Below are positions 34,773 to 44,914 of a stretch of DNA of 64,000 nt, in pieces; position 1 is the first letter of the stretch; every line of letters begins with the position of its first letter. The stretch is taken from NCBI GenBank assembly GCA_900541485.1, contig UQJW01000001.1, forward strand, positions 62,001-126,000. Reading direction: 5' to 3'. This stretch comes from an uncultured Dialister sp. (GTDB lineage: Bacteria; Bacillota; Negativicutes; Veillonellales; Dialisteraceae). The notes beneath the pieces are model-generated. The model made no database searches. It saw nothing but the letters and a program-made list of their open reading frames with translations, and had not been told where the DNA came from. The translations under genes were made by a program, and so were the position numbers.

Positions 34773-35150
34773 ATGCTGGCACAAAATGTAGACAAAATAA
34801 ACTATATAAATCCTACAGGCTCGATAGTTGTTTCGGAAAGAACAAATCCTCAAATAGGATTGGCATTTCATAGTTTGGTTTTATATTCACTGATTTTTCT
34901 TGTGCCGATTTTGGTTTATTATTTTTTTGCCGCTTATAATGTACAAGCCGAATATAGAATGCAATTAGTACGTGCAGAAGTTATGAGCTTAGCTCGAGAA
35001 AATGCGACAAAACAATTAGAGGTAGCCAAATTGGAAGCCCCTGCGAGAATACAAAAAATAGCAGAAACAGAATTGGGAATGAAAGTGTCAACAGATGCTA
35101 TTTATGGTAGTAATGAAAAAAATAATATGAAATTAAATATTAAAGATTAA
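34773..35150 (+). CDS. ftsL: FtsL-like septum formation initiator protein
   Basis: 125 residues. A cytoplasmic N-terminus of about 30, one membrane segment (about 34-53, LVLYSLIFLVPILVYYFFA), then a short coiled coil ending ARIQKIAETELGMKV, the usual FtsL ending. FtsL links FtsQ/DivIB with the septal synthase. In most dcw clusters the next gene is ftsI; here the coding run stops, with a hairpin and a new promoter before murE. Confidence 0.82.
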   Translation: MLAQNVDKINYINPTGSIVVSERTNPQIGLAFHSLVLYSLIFLVPILVYYFFAAYNVQAEYRMQLVRAEVMSLARENATKQLEVAKLEAPARIQKIAETELGMKVSTDAIYGSNEKNNMKLNIKD

Positions 35151-35153
35151 AAG

Positions 35154-35177
35154 CAGCAGCTCTTAAATGGGCTGCTG
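35154..35177 (+). terminator. Hairpin (weak terminator) after ftsL
   Basis: CAGCAGCTC (35154-35162) pairs with GGGCTGCTG (35169-35177) with one wobble. The following T tract is poor (TTGTAT), so termination may be partial. Confidence 0.5.
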
Positions 35178-35206
35178 TTGTATACATGAAAAAATTGGTA
35201 TATTAT
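35178..35206 (+). promoter_or_regulatory. Internal promoter of the murE-ftsQ segment
   Basis: TTGTAT (35178-35183), 17-bp spacer, TATTAT (35201-35206), just after the hairpin and about 45 bp before the murE start. Confidence 0.55.
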
Positions 35207-35251
35207 ATATGGTAGTTATTTAACTCGGGTGTACTACATAAGGTGATTGAA

Positions 35252-36751
35252 TTGAAAAGTCTACTTGATTTATTAAAATATACGGTATACCGGCAAGTAA
35301 ATGGTTCGGATGATATATATATACGTGATGTCACAGCAGATTCCCGGGAAGTTCGGGAGGGGAGTCTGTTTTTTTGTCTTTCCGGAGCAAAAGTTGATGG
35401 ACATGACTTTGTTGAGGATGCGGTAAAAAAAGGTGCTGTAGCGATTGTTGCAGAGAAAAAAATAAAGATTCCGACAGGAACTACTGTCATCTATGTCGAG
35501 AGTACCAGAAAAGCGATGGAAGATATGGTACCTTATTTTTTTGACTATCCTTCTCGAAAAATGAGGATGGTTGCCGTAACCGGGACAAACGGGAAAACAA
35601 CAACTACGCATATTATTTCTCATATATTTCGTACTGCCGGGTATAAGACGGGTGTTATAGGAACAATTCATGCCTTGATTGGAGATCGGGAAGTGCCAAC
35701 GCATAACACTACACCGGATGTAATTGATTTACAGCGTTTATTGTATGAGATGGCAGAAGAAAAAGTTGAATATGTGTGTATGGAAGTTTCTTCTCATGCA
35801 TTGGCATTGGGGCGTGTTTTCGGTTGTGAATTTGATACGGCAGTATTTACAAACCTTACGGAAGATCATTTAGATTATCACAAGACAATGGAGAATTATG
35901 CGAAAGCAAAAGCAATACTCTTTAGCATGGTGTCTGCAGCAGGGCAATTAAAAAAAAATAAAACAGCATGGATTAATCAAGATGATGAATATTCAGATGT
36001 TATGGAATCCGCTATTCAGAACAAAAAAATATGCACTTGCCATACTTATGGAATGACTGACAAATCTGATTTGCGTATTTTTTCTACTGAGTTTACAAGC
36101 AAAAAATCTGCATTTCGTTTAAAATTTGATAATAAAGAATACCTCGTAAATACTAAATTAGCAGGACGGTTTAACATCTATAATTGCGTAGCGGCAGCAG
36201 GTGTTGCACTCTCTGAAGGACTTCCGGTTGAGATTATTGTAAGAGCTTTAGAAACTTTTCAATCTGTACCCGGTAGATTTGAATTGATTGATGAGGGGCA
36301 ATCTTTTACTGTAGTTGTTGATTATGCCCATACGCCGGATGGGTTGGAGAAAATATTGACAACTGCGAGAGAAATTAGTCACGGCAGGGTAATTACAGTA
36401 TTTGGCTGCGGTGGTGACAGAGATAAATTAAAGCGACCTATTATGGGGCGTATAGCCGCAAAATATGCTGATATTGTAATAATCACCAATGATAATCCAC
36501 GCACAGAAAACCCGCTGAAAATTATAGAAGAAGTAAAAGCGGGAGTGATGGACGAATCAGATAAGAAACCTTTCTTACAATATGAAACAGAACCCGATCG
36601 GCGCAAGGCAATCAGGAAAGCGATTTCTTTAGCGGAGGAAAAAGATGTGGTGATTATCGCAGGCAAAGGGCATGAGAATTACCAGATTTTAGGAAACAGG
36701 ACAATTCATTTTGATGACAGGGAAGAAGCAAGAATGGCATTGAGAGGATAA
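35252..36751 (+). CDS. murE: UDP-MurNAc-tripeptide synthetase (meso-diaminopimelate-adding)
   Basis: 499 residues. N-terminal UDP-binding domain (RDVTADSREVREGSLFFCLSGAKVDGHDF), ATP loop VTGTNGKTTTTHI near 110, and the C-terminal NDNPRTENP near 408, whose DNPR motif is the mark of meso-DAP-adding MurE. It adds the third residue of the stem peptide. The start is TTG 35252, placed 5 nt after AAGGTGAT; the in-frame GTG at 35243 lies inside that ribosome site. Confidence 0.96.
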   Translation: MKSLLDLLKYTVYRQVNGSDDIYIRDVTADSREVREGSLFFCLSGAKVDGHDFVEDAVKKGAVAIVAEKKIKIPTGTTVIYVESTRKAMEDMVPYFFDYPSRKMRMVAVTGTNGKTTTTHIISHIFRTAGYKTGVIGTIHALIGDREVPTHNTTPDVIDLQRLLYEMAEEKVEYVCMEVSSHALALGRVFGCEFDTAVFTNLTEDHLDYHKTMENYAKAKAILFSMVSAAGQLKKNKTAWINQDDEYSDVMESAIQNKKICTCHTYGMTDKSDLRIFSTEFTSKKSAFRLKFDNKEYLVNTKLAGRFNIYNCVAAAGVALSEGLPVEIIVRALETFQSVPGRFELIDEGQSFTVVVDYAHTPDGLEKILTTAREISHGRVITVFGCGGDRDKLKRPIMGRIAAKYADIVIITNDNPRTENPLKIIEEVKAGVMDESDKKPFLQYETEPDRRKAIRKAISLAEEKDVVIIAGKGHENYQILGNRTIHFDDREEARMALRG

Positions 36752-36755
36752 TATA

Positions 36756-38138
36756 ATGGCATCATTTTCATTAGAAGAAATAAAAAAAGCAACAAAAGGA
36801 AATATATTACAAGTCGGAAAGAGTTCTTATTGCTCTGACGTAAGTACGGATACACGTTCATTAATCCCCGGGGCACTGTTTTTACCACTTTCGGGGGAAA
36901 ACTTCAATGGCCATGAATTTATAAATACCGCAGTTCGAAAAGGTGCGTCAATAGTAATTATTTCAGATCAGAAGTATTTTAAAAATATTTCTGAGGATGT
37001 TTCTGTTGTTTTTGTAGTCGACACGAAACAAGCACTAAAAAATCTGGCACATTTTTATCGAAAAAAATTTAATATCCCGGTAATAGCAATTACCGGTTCT
37101 AATGGAAAAACTACAACAAAAGATATGATTAGCAGGATTCTTTCCTCCAAATTTAATGTATGTTCAACACAAAAAAATTTTAATAATGAAATAGGGTTAT
37201 CCTTAACGCTTCTTTCCATGACAAAAGACACGGAAGTTTGTGTTGTGGAAATGGGGATGCGAGGGCTGGGACAAATCAAGGAACTTTGTGATATAGCAGA
37301 TCCGACTATTGGTGTTATAACTAATGTAGGAACAGCACATATCGGAATATTAGGAAGTCAAGAAAATATAGCAAAAGCAAAAAAAGAGTTAATAGATTCC
37401 TTGCCTGATAATGGAGTAGCAATCTTGAACGGCGATGATCCGTTTGTTATAAAAATGGGAAACAATTTTAAGGGTAATGTCATTGCTTACGGATTAAATA
37501 GAAAATATACTGTACATGGATCGGATATTATCTATGAGTCAGAAGGAACAAAGTATATCTGTACATGTTTTGATGAAGCACTTAAAGCGAAATTGCATCT
37601 ATTAGGAATACATAATGTTTATAATGCATTGGCAGCTACCGCAGCGGCCAGAGTATTGGGAGTCGATATTAAAAAAATTCAAAAATCCATTAATGAGTTT
37701 GTCCCCGGTCAACAAAGGCAGATGATTTTAAAAATAGCAGGGATTACTGTTATTGATGATTCATATAATGCAAATCCGCTTTCTATGAAGATGGCATTTT
37801 TATCGTTAAAGCAAATGAAAGGAAACCATCATATCCTTGTATTGGGTGATATGGGGGAATTGGGTAAATTCGAAAGAGACTTGCATTATCAAGTAGGAAA
37901 TATTGCCGGAGAAATAGGATTTGACGGATTGATTACAGTCGGTACATTGAGTGGAGAAATCGCTAAGGGTGCCAGAGAATCGGGGGGCATTTGTTGGATT
38001 AGAGAATGTCAATCTTTGAATGAGGCAGCCGGTTGTTTAAAAGAAAATACATCTGAAGGAGATGTTATTCTTATTAAGGGATCTCATTCCATGCATATGG
38101 AAAAAATACCTCAATATTGGAAGGAAATGCTTGGGTAA
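36756..38138 (+). CDS. murF: UDP-MurNAc-tripeptide:D-Ala-D-Ala ligase
   Basis: 460 residues. SDVSTDTRSLIPGALFLPLSGENFNGHEF near 28 (UDP-binding domain), ITGSNGKTTTKDM near 110 (ATP loop), IDDSYNANPLSMKMA near 330 and LGDMGELG near 365 are MurF signatures. It adds D-Ala-D-Ala to the UDP-linked tripeptide. It follows murE by 4 nt. Confidence 0.96.
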   Translation: MASFSLEEIKKATKGNILQVGKSSYCSDVSTDTRSLIPGALFLPLSGENFNGHEFINTAVRKGASIVIISDQKYFKNISEDVSVVFVVDTKQALKNLAHFYRKKFNIPVIAITGSNGKTTTKDMISRILSSKFNVCSTQKNFNNEIGLSLTLLSMTKDTEVCVVEMGMRGLGQIKELCDIADPTIGVITNVGTAHIGILGSQENIAKAKKELIDSLPDNGVAILNGDDPFVIKMGNNFKGNVIAYGLNRKYTVHGSDIIYESEGTKYICTCFDEALKAKLHLLGIHNVYNALAATAAARVLGVDIKKIQKSINEFVPGQQRQMILKIAGITVIDDSYNANPLSMKMAFLSLKQMKGNHHILVLGDMGELGKFERDLHYQVGNIAGEIGFDGLITVGTLSGEIAKGARESGGICWIRECQSLNEAAGCLKENTSEGDVILIKGSHSMHMEKIPQYWKEMLG

Positions 38139-38139
38139 C

Positions 38140-39099
38140 ATGAACATTAATTATCTGATATATATAATAGAGGCTGTCGCAGTCACTGTGATTCTCGGAT
38201 ATTTTGCAATACCGCTCGCACGGAAATATAAAGCGAGACAGTCTATCAGGGAGGAAGGACCCCGGTCGCATAGAGCTAAAGCCGGCACTCCTACGATGGG
38301 CGGTCTGTTTATGATACTGGCAGCAGTTATTGTAATTTTATGGAATCACCTTTTAGATACACCTGTTTTGTGGCTTTTATTTTTAACAATCGGACATGGT
38401 GTTTTGGGATTTTTAGATGATTTTATTAAAGCCGAGAAAAAAAGAAATCTTGGACTCACTGCAAAACAAAAATTATTGGGACAACTTATTTTGTCGGTCC
38501 TTTTTTGCTGGGGGTGTATAGAAACATTGCACTTACCGCTCTCTGTTTCTATTCCCTTCTTACATACAGAACTGTTTATCGGATCATTTTATTATATTTT
38601 TGTCATTCTTGTCCTGATAGGCGGATCAAATGCTGTCAATCTGACTGACGGATTGGACGGATTAGCATCAGGGTGCTGTGTGGTAGCTTTTTTTGCGTAT
38701 GGAGTATATTGTTATCTTCACGGGCTTCATAATTTAGGGTATTTTATTACCATATTGGCCGGAGCGTGCATCGGATTCTTATTTTTTAATTACCATCCTG
38801 CAAAAATTTTTATGGGAGACACCGGATCCTTGGCCTTGGGAGGCGCTATTGCAGGGATTTCAGTAATAACAAGAACGGAACTGTTACTTCTGTTTTTGGG
38901 GATTATTTTTGTGTTAGAGGCACTTTCGGTTATCATTCAAGTGGCTTCTTTTAAAATGACAGGCAAGCGTGTGTTTAAAATGAGTCCGCTGCATCATCAT
39001 TTTGAACTATGTGGTTGGAGTGAGGTAAGAGTAGTCTGGTCATTTTGGTTATTTGAATGTATTTTTGCCGGCACTGCATTGATACTTTCATTTTGCTGA
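38140..39099 (+). CDS. mraY: Phospho-N-acetylmuramoyl-pentapeptide transferase
   Basis: 319 residues with about ten membrane segments. FLDDFIKAEKKRNLGLTAKQK near 90-110, NAVNLTDGLDGLASG near 165 and FMGDTGSLALGG near 223 hold the catalytic aspartates. HHHFELCGWSE near 285 is the MraY C-terminal motif. It moves phospho-MurNAc-pentapeptide to undecaprenyl phosphate, making lipid I. ATG 38140 fits the family start and follows the murF stop directly; upstream in-frame starts would overlap murF by 70 nt or more. Confidence 0.95.
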   Translation: MNINYLIYIIEAVAVTVILGYFAIPLARKYKARQSIREEGPRSHRAKAGTPTMGGLFMILAAVIVILWNHLLDTPVLWLLFLTIGHGVLGFLDDFIKAEKKRNLGLTAKQKLLGQLILSVLFCWGCIETLHLPLSVSIPFLHTELFIGSFYYIFVILVLIGGSNAVNLTDGLDGLASGCCVVAFFAYGVYCYLHGLHNLGYFITILAGACIGFLFFNYHPAKIFMGDTGSLALGGAIAGISVITRTELLLLFLGIIFVLEALSVIIQVASFKMTGKRVFKMSPLHHHFELCGWSEVRVVWSFWLFECIFAGTALILSFC

Positions 39100-39152
39100 T
39101 AGAAATATAAAGAAAATGATGTGACGTATGTAAAAAATCAGAGGCGATATTA

Positions 39153-40496
39153 ATGAAAAATGTATTGGTAGTAGGCGCAGGAATTAGCGGGTTGGGAGCT
39201 GCTCATGTATTACTTAGACATGGTTGCCATGTTTTAATTTCGGATTTACATGACAGCATTAAGGATTTAAAAGAAAAAGAAACGTTATTGGCACTGGGAG
39301 CGGTATTCAAGTTTGGAGCACAAGCAGAAATTTTATTAAAAAACATTGATACAGTTGTTGTATCTCCGGTTGTTCCGATAGAAAACCCTATTGTTGCTGC
39401 TGCATTAAAAAAAGAAATACCTGTAATTAGTGAAGTGGAGCTTGCTTATCGTATGACTAAAGCTCCAATTCTTGCTGTAACAGGAACAAATGGGAAAACG
39501 ACCACCACTACGCTTCTTGGAGACATGATAAATAATTCAGGAATTCCGTTTGCGCTGGCAGGTAATATGGGGATTTCATTAAGTAGAGAGGCAGAACTTG
39601 TACCGGAGAACGGACTCATTGCTGCGGAGATTTCCAGCTTCCAGCTTGAATTCATTGATACTTTTTGTCCCCGTGTGGCCACTATTTTAAATATTACTCC
39701 TGATCATATGGAGCGACATCATACTATGGAAAATTATGTAGCGGCAAAAGCCAGAATTTTTGAGAATATGGGGAAAAAACAGTGTCTGTTGTTGAATGCA
39801 GAAGATTCATATACATCTTCTCTTATAAAACAGGCACACACAGAGGTCTGCCTGTTCAGTACAAAACAATTTATTAAAGAAGGGGCTTGTCTGGTCGATG
39901 ATACACTAATGTTAGAGAGACACGGACAGGAAATATTTCTTGCGAAGATTCAAGATATACAACTGAAAGGCAACCAAAATTATGAAAATATATTAGCGGC
40001 ATCTTTTCTTGCATATGAAGCGGGTGTTCCTGTTGAATGTATACGTCAGGCAATTCTTTCATTTAAGGGGCTACCGCATCGCATAGAATTTGTCAGAACA
40101 CTTAAAGGTGTCTCATATTATAATGATTCAAAAGCAACTAATGTAGATGCGGCGATTAAAGGAATGGAAGCTTTTAAAAAGCCGGTAATACTTATCGCAG
40201 GAGGACATGACAAAGGGACACCATTAGATACTTTTATGGAAAATGTAAAAAAACATGTGAAGCATCTAATTTTAATTGGGGCGGCAGCAGCTCGGTTTAA
40301 GTCAGTGGCAGAAAAATTTCACATACCTTCTGTTATTCTTGCATCTGATATGGAAGATGCAGTAAAAAAGGGGAAAAGTTTGGCTGAAGAAGGTGATACA
40401 ATCTTGCTTTCGCCGGCATGTTCGAGTTTCGATGCGTATTCCTCCTTTGAAGAGCGAGGCATGCATTTTAAAAGAATTGTTAATAAATTAAATTAA
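39153..40496 (+). CDS. murD: UDP-N-acetylmuramoylalanine-D-glutamate ligase
   Basis: 447 residues. N-terminal Rossmann motif VVGAGISGLGAAHVLL, ATP loop VTGTNGKTTTTTLLG near 108-122, SSFQLEFIDTFCPRVATILNITPDHMERH near 163 and YYNDSKATNVDAA near 325. It adds D-glutamate to UDP-MurNAc-L-Ala. In many clusters ftsW follows murD; here murG follows after 14 nt. Confidence 0.96.
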   Translation: MKNVLVVGAGISGLGAAHVLLRHGCHVLISDLHDSIKDLKEKETLLALGAVFKFGAQAEILLKNIDTVVVSPVVPIENPIVAAALKKEIPVISEVELAYRMTKAPILAVTGTNGKTTTTTLLGDMINNSGIPFALAGNMGISLSREAELVPENGLIAAEISSFQLEFIDTFCPRVATILNITPDHMERHHTMENYVAAKARIFENMGKKQCLLLNAEDSYTSSLIKQAHTEVCLFSTKQFIKEGACLVDDTLMLERHGQEIFLAKIQDIQLKGNQNYENILAASFLAYEAGVPVECIRQAILSFKGLPHRIEFVRTLKGVSYYNDSKATNVDAAIKGMEAFKKPVILIAGGHDKGTPLDTFMENVKKHVKHLILIGAAAARFKSVAEKFHIPSVILASDMEDAVKKGKSLAEEGDTILLSPACSSFDAYSSFEERGMHFKRIVNKLN

Positions 40497-40510
40497 TTTT
40501 TGGAGTTTAC

Positions 40511-41629
40511 ATGAAAAGAATTATTCTTTCCGGGGGCGGCACCGGCGGACATATATACCCGGCTATCACTATAGCCAGGGAAATAGAGAAAACAGAAAAC
40601 GTTGAGATCCTTTTTGTGGGAACTCCGAATGGTATGGAGGCAGAAATTGTTTCAAAGGAAGGATACAATTTTGCTCCAATTCCGGTGTCAGGTTTAAAAA
40701 GAAAATTCAGTTTTGATAACATAAAAACTTTAACAACGGCGGCCGGCAGTCTTTTTAAAGCGAGAAAAATTCTAAATCAATTCAAGCCCGATGTGGTTAT
40801 TGGGACAGGCGGCTATGTATGTGGTCCTATTTTAATGGCAGCGGCGCTTTCGCATATTCCCACACTTATTCAAGAGCAAAATGTAATCCCAGGTATAACC
40901 AACAAAATTTTAAGCCATATGGTAAGTTGTATTGCCTTGGGATATAAAGAGGCGGCTTCGCGATTTCCCTGTCCGGGAAAATGTGTGTATACCGGTAATC
41001 CTATTCGTCCCTCTATTATAAAAGCACAAAGAGCCGAATCCAGATTAAAATTAGGGATTCCCACTTCAGACTTTATGGTCTTAGTAACGGGAGGAAGTCG
41101 CGGCGCAAAAACTATCAATCAGGCAATGATTGGGGTTCATAAATATTTTAAAAATAAATCCGGAGTTCATATTCATCATGTGACAGGGCATTTGGCATAC
41201 GATGGAATAATAAAAGAGCTTGGTGAGGTAAAAGAAGGGGCTTATGGTGAAGGGAGCCATATTATTGAATATGAATATGATATGCCATCAGCCTTAGCTG
41301 CTGCAGATTTGATTATCTGCAGAGCCGGAGCAATTAGCCTATCGGAATTAGCTGCGAAAGAATTGCCGTCGATTCTGATTCCATATCCATATGCTGCAGA
41401 AGATCATCAAACGTTTAATGCGCGTGTATTTGTCTCAGCAGGGGCAGCTAAAATGATTGTAGATAAATATGTAACAGATATGGAGTTGATACAGGATATT
41501 GAGGATTTACGTAATAATCCGGATACGTTAATTATGATGTCAGAAGCAGCAAAAAAAATAAAAAACATTCATGCAGGAGCAAATATAGCCCATCTGGCAC
41601 TTACACTTGCGGAACGAGGGAAAATATAA
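40511..41629 (+). CDS. murG: Undecaprenyl-PP-MurNAc-pentapeptide GlcNAc transferase
   Basis: 372 residues. SGGGTGGHIYPAITIA at 7-22 is the N-terminal glycine loop; PDVVIGTGGYVCGP near 96 and LIQEQNVIPGITNK near 118 are MurG motifs. The donor site RAGAISLSELAAKELPSILIPYP lies near 274 and DHQTFNAR near 300. It makes lipid II from lipid I on the inner leaflet. TTTGGAG precedes the ATG. Overlaps murC by 1 nt. Confidence 0.96.
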   Translation: MKRIILSGGGTGGHIYPAITIAREIEKTENVEILFVGTPNGMEAEIVSKEGYNFAPIPVSGLKRKFSFDNIKTLTTAAGSLFKARKILNQFKPDVVIGTGGYVCGPILMAAALSHIPTLIQEQNVIPGITNKILSHMVSCIALGYKEAASRFPCPGKCVYTGNPIRPSIIKAQRAESRLKLGIPTSDFMVLVTGGSRGAKTINQAMIGVHKYFKNKSGVHIHHVTGHLAYDGIIKELGEVKEGAYGEGSHIIEYEYDMPSALAAADLIICRAGAISLSELAAKELPSILIPYPYAAEDHQTFNARVFVSAGAAKMIVDKYVTDMELIQDIEDLRNNPDTLIMMSEAAKKIKNIHAGANIAHLALTLAERGKI

Positions 41630-43026
41630 TGGACTTAAATAAATATCGTTCATATCATTTTATTGGAATTGGTGGCATGGGAATGCGTGCTCTTGCCAGA
41701 ATTTTAATTAATAAAGGATTCAATGTATCCGGCTCTGATATATCAGATTCTCCGGCGTTGTCAGAATTTAAGAATCATGGAGCTTCTATTTACATCGGAC
41801 ATAAAAAAGAAAATATAGAAAATGCGGACGTTATCATTATTTCCAGTGCCATTCATCCGAATAATCCGGAACTCTTGGAGGCCGAGGCAAGAAGTATCCC
41901 CATTTTTCACCGGTCTGATTTATTAGCTGCTATTTTTAAATGGGGCAAAGGAATTGCTGTTGCCGGGGCTCATGGAAAATCTACGACGTCATCCATGATA
42001 GGCCAAATTTTTTATTCTGCTCGAATGTCACCTACTATTGTATTGGGGGCCGCAACAGATTACTTGAAGGGTAATTCTTGCCTTGGGCATGGCGATTATG
42101 TTATTGCGGAAGCGGATGAAAGTGACGGGTCATTTTTGAAATTTCATCCTTTCTTGGCAGTAGTAACAAATATCGAAGATGATCATTTAGATCATTATGG
42201 AACAATTGAAAATATACAGAATGCATTTGCCGATTTTGTAAATAATGTTTCTTATAATGATGGTGCAGCTTTATTATGTACAGATAGCGAAGGTGTAAAA
42301 ACCATTTTACCAAAAGTAAAAAGGAAGATTATTACTTTTGGAATGAATGTAGATGCAGAATATCGCGCCGTAAATAAACGGTATGAAGATAATTATATGA
42401 GATTCGATGTATGGCATAAGACAGAGCTGTTAGGAACAATATCTCTACAAACTCCTGGTACACATAATGTGAAAGATGCATTGGGAGCGGTTGCTGTCGG
42501 TTCATATTGCGGGATACCTTTTTCAAATATAAAAAGTGCATTACAGGAATTTACCGGAGTTAAACGCAGATTTCAGACAAAAATGAGAAACCGGGATATA
42601 TGGATAGTAGATGACTATGCACATCATCCGACAGAAATTGAAGCAACGCTTGCTGCGGCAAAAGAGTCAGGAAATCATAGAGTTATTTGCGTATTTCAGC
42701 CTCACAGATATTCGCGTACAAATCTGTTGAAAGATGAATTTGCAGTAGCTTTTAATGATGCAGACGTGTTATTTTTTACCGATATTTATGCATCAAATGA
42801 AGAACCTATAAAAGGAGTTAATGGAAAGCTTATCCCTGATTTAGTAAAAAAACAACAACCGGATAAAGAAATATATTATATAGAAAAAACGGATAAATTA
42901 CTTCAAACTCTTTACTCTTTTATCAAAAGAGGAGATATGGTTATTACGATGGGAGCAGGTAATATATACCAAGTAGGAGAAAAATTATCTGAATATATAA
43001 AGGAGAAGGGGTTAAGGAATGATTGA
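41629..43026 (+). CDS. murC: UDP-N-acetylmuramate-L-alanine ligase
   Basis: 465 residues. YHFIGIGGMGMRALARIL at 8-25, SGSDISDSPA near 34, the ATP loop AGAHGKSTTSSMIG near 109, EADESDGSFL near 164, DDYAHHPTEIEATL near 326 and FQPHRYSRT near 354 are MurC signatures. It adds the first L-alanine. Overlaps ddl by 8 nt. The separate, non-fused MurC is followed by ddl without murB, which must be elsewhere. Confidence 0.96.
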   Translation: MDLNKYRSYHFIGIGGMGMRALARILINKGFNVSGSDISDSPALSEFKNHGASIYIGHKKENIENADVIIISSAIHPNNPELLEAEARSIPIFHRSDLLAAIFKWGKGIAVAGAHGKSTTSSMIGQIFYSARMSPTIVLGAATDYLKGNSCLGHGDYVIAEADESDGSFLKFHPFLAVVTNIEDDHLDHYGTIENIQNAFADFVNNVSYNDGAALLCTDSEGVKTILPKVKRKIITFGMNVDAEYRAVNKRYEDNYMRFDVWHKTELLGTISLQTPGTHNVKDALGAVAVGSYCGIPFSNIKSALQEFTGVKRRFQTKMRNRDIWIVDDYAHHPTEIEATLAAAKESGNHRVICVFQPHRYSRTNLLKDEFAVAFNDADVLFFTDIYASNEEPIKGVNGKLIPDLVKKQQPDKEIYYIEKTDKLLQTLYSFIKRGDMVITMGAGNIYQVGEKLSEYIKEKGLRND

Positions 43027-43954
43027 TAAAAATGAAGTAATAGCAGTACTTTTGGGGGGATTGTCACACGAGGCAGAAATTTCGAGACGTACCGGAGCGG
43101 CAGTCACAGAAGCATTATGTTCTTTGGGATACAAGGCGATACCTGTTGAATACAAACCTAACTTAGTACTGAAACAATTACAAGAAATTAATGCAAAGAT
43201 GGTATTTATTGCTCTCCATGGTAAATATGGGGAAGATGGCACGATACAAAGTGTTCTGGAATTAGCCGGGATTCCCTATACCGGGTCAGGTGTGTCTTCC
43301 AGTGCTATTACGATGGATAAAATTCTAAGCAGTCGTATTTTTAAGCAAGCAGGAATCAACATGGCATTTTCGATTCCATATTATTTATCGGATGGCTTAG
43401 ATAAGGTGGAAGATTCAATTAAAAAGTGTTTTAAATTTCCCGTGGTTTTAAAGCCTGCCTGTGAAGGATCTACTATCGGAATTGAAATAGTGCAAGAGCC
43501 AGGGGGCTTAAGAGATGCATTAAGTCGAGCTTTTTTGGTAGAACCTCGCTTATTAGTGGAAACTTTTTTAGATGGAGAAGAATTTACTGTTGCTGTTTTA
43601 AATGGCAAAGCATTGCCTATTGTTAAAATATGTCCTCATTCAGGGCAATATGATTTTCACTCTAAGTACACAAGCGGTGCAACGGACTATTTAGTACCTG
43701 CTCCAATTTCAAAAAAGCTGACCGATGAGATGCAGCGGTTAGCAATAAAGGGATATAAAGTGGCAGAGTGTTGCGGAGTGGTTCGTTTTGACTTCCGCAC
43801 CGATAAAAGTGAAACTCCCTTTCTCTTAGAAGCAAACTCTATTCCGGGAATGACCGCTACAAGTTTGGTTCCGAAAGCAGCAGCAGCAATAGGAATTAAA
43901 TTTCCGGAGCTTTGTGAAATGCTATTATTGGATGCGAGAATTAATAAAGTATAG
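43019..43954 (+). CDS. ddl: D-alanine-D-alanine ligase
   Basis: 311 residues, the shorter DdlB type. LLGGLSHEAEISRRTGAAV at 12-30, ALHGKYGEDGTIQSVLELAGIPYTGSG near 63-90, VVLKPACEGSTIGIEIV near 141 and FLLEANSIPGMTATSLVPKAA near 268 are ATP-grasp Ddl motifs. It supplies D-Ala-D-Ala to MurF. Overlaps murC. Confidence 0.95.
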   Translation: MIDKNEVIAVLLGGLSHEAEISRRTGAAVTEALCSLGYKAIPVEYKPNLVLKQLQEINAKMVFIALHGKYGEDGTIQSVLELAGIPYTGSGVSSSAITMDKILSSRIFKQAGINMAFSIPYYLSDGLDKVEDSIKKCFKFPVVLKPACEGSTIGIEIVQEPGGLRDALSRAFLVEPRLLVETFLDGEEFTVAVLNGKALPIVKICPHSGQYDFHSKYTSGATDYLVPAPISKKLTDEMQRLAIKGYKVAECCGVVRFDFRTDKSETPFLLEANSIPGMTATSLVPKAAAAIGIKFPELCEMLLLDARINKV

Positions 43955-43956
43955 TT

Positions 43957-44865
43957 ATGAGTGGTTGCAAGATGAGTGAATTCAAGAGTTTTGATGAATT
44001 TCAACAAGGAAAAAGAACAGATAAAATTAGTGAATCGCAGGTGCAGAAGGGATATGGATTAGAAGAAAAATCCTCGTTACTGCGTAAAGTTGATTTTACG
44101 AAAGAGAAGCAAAAGAAAAAAAGAAGTAGATTTTACTTATCCGGACATCGCCGTATAGCCCATAATAATATTAGGATTTATTTACTTTTGGGTACAGTTT
44201 TTTTGTTTTTGATTCTTATGGCTCTTTTGTTTTTACCGCTTCCTTTTGGACATATAGAGCTTAAAGGAAATCAAGATGTGACTATGGAAAATGTTATATT
44301 TGAAGGTGAAATTAAAGAACCGGTTAATACACTTCAAATAAGCACTGCTACCGTAAAAGATAGATTGTCTAAGGATTTGAGAATTGAGAATGTGGAGATG
44401 GCAAGAAAATTCCCCGGAACTATTGTTATAAATATTCAAGAAAGAAAAAATGCAGCGGCCATTCAAACAGAGTTTGGCTATGTTATTGTTGATAAAGAAG
44501 GTCTTGTAATCAAAAATGACACATCTATAAAGAATGGTGATTATTTAATGATTACCGGGAAAAAACTGGGTAACGTTTTATTGGGCGATCAAATTGAAGA
44601 ATCTGATGTTATACGTGCTCTCCGATTTATAAGCTGTTTATCCGAAAAAGGAGCCGAAGAATTTTCTGAAATTAATATCGGTAATCCTGAAAATTTCGTG
44701 GCATATACAAGAGATGGAATATCTGTACGTTTAGGAAGTACTGAAGATTTGGAAGATCAGGCTGTTTTAGCAGAAAATATGGTGAATGACGTAAAAGCAA
44801 GAAATCTTTCTGTTGAATATTTAGATGCGAATGTAACAAATCCGTTCATCAAACTGAAGAAATAA
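43957..44865 (+). CDS. ftsQ: FtsQ/DivIB-type cell division protein
   Basis: 302 residues. A charged cytoplasmic region of about 70, one membrane segment (about 74-98, IYLLLGTVFLFLILMALLFL), a POTRA domain (GHIELKGNQDVTMENV ... VEMARKFPGTIVINIQERKNAA) and a beta domain. It scaffolds FtsL and the septal synthase in the periplasm. Neither ATG 43957 nor ATG 43972 has a clear ribosome site, so the start is uncertain. Last dcw gene before ftsZ. Confidence 0.88.
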   Translation: MSGCKMSEFKSFDEFQQGKRTDKISESQVQKGYGLEEKSSLLRKVDFTKEKQKKKRSRFYLSGHRRIAHNNIRIYLLLGTVFLFLILMALLFLPLPFGHIELKGNQDVTMENVIFEGEIKEPVNTLQISTATVKDRLSKDLRIENVEMARKFPGTIVINIQERKNAAAIQTEFGYVIVDKEGLVIKNDTSIKNGDYLMITGKKLGNVLLGDQIEESDVIRALRFISCLSEKGAEEFSEINIGNPENFVAYTRDGISVRLGSTEDLEDQAVLAENMVNDVKARNLSVEYLDANVTNPFIKLKK

Positions 44866-44914
44866 AAATATTTTGAACAGATGTGGTATCTGTGTAGCGG
44901 AATCGGGCAAAATA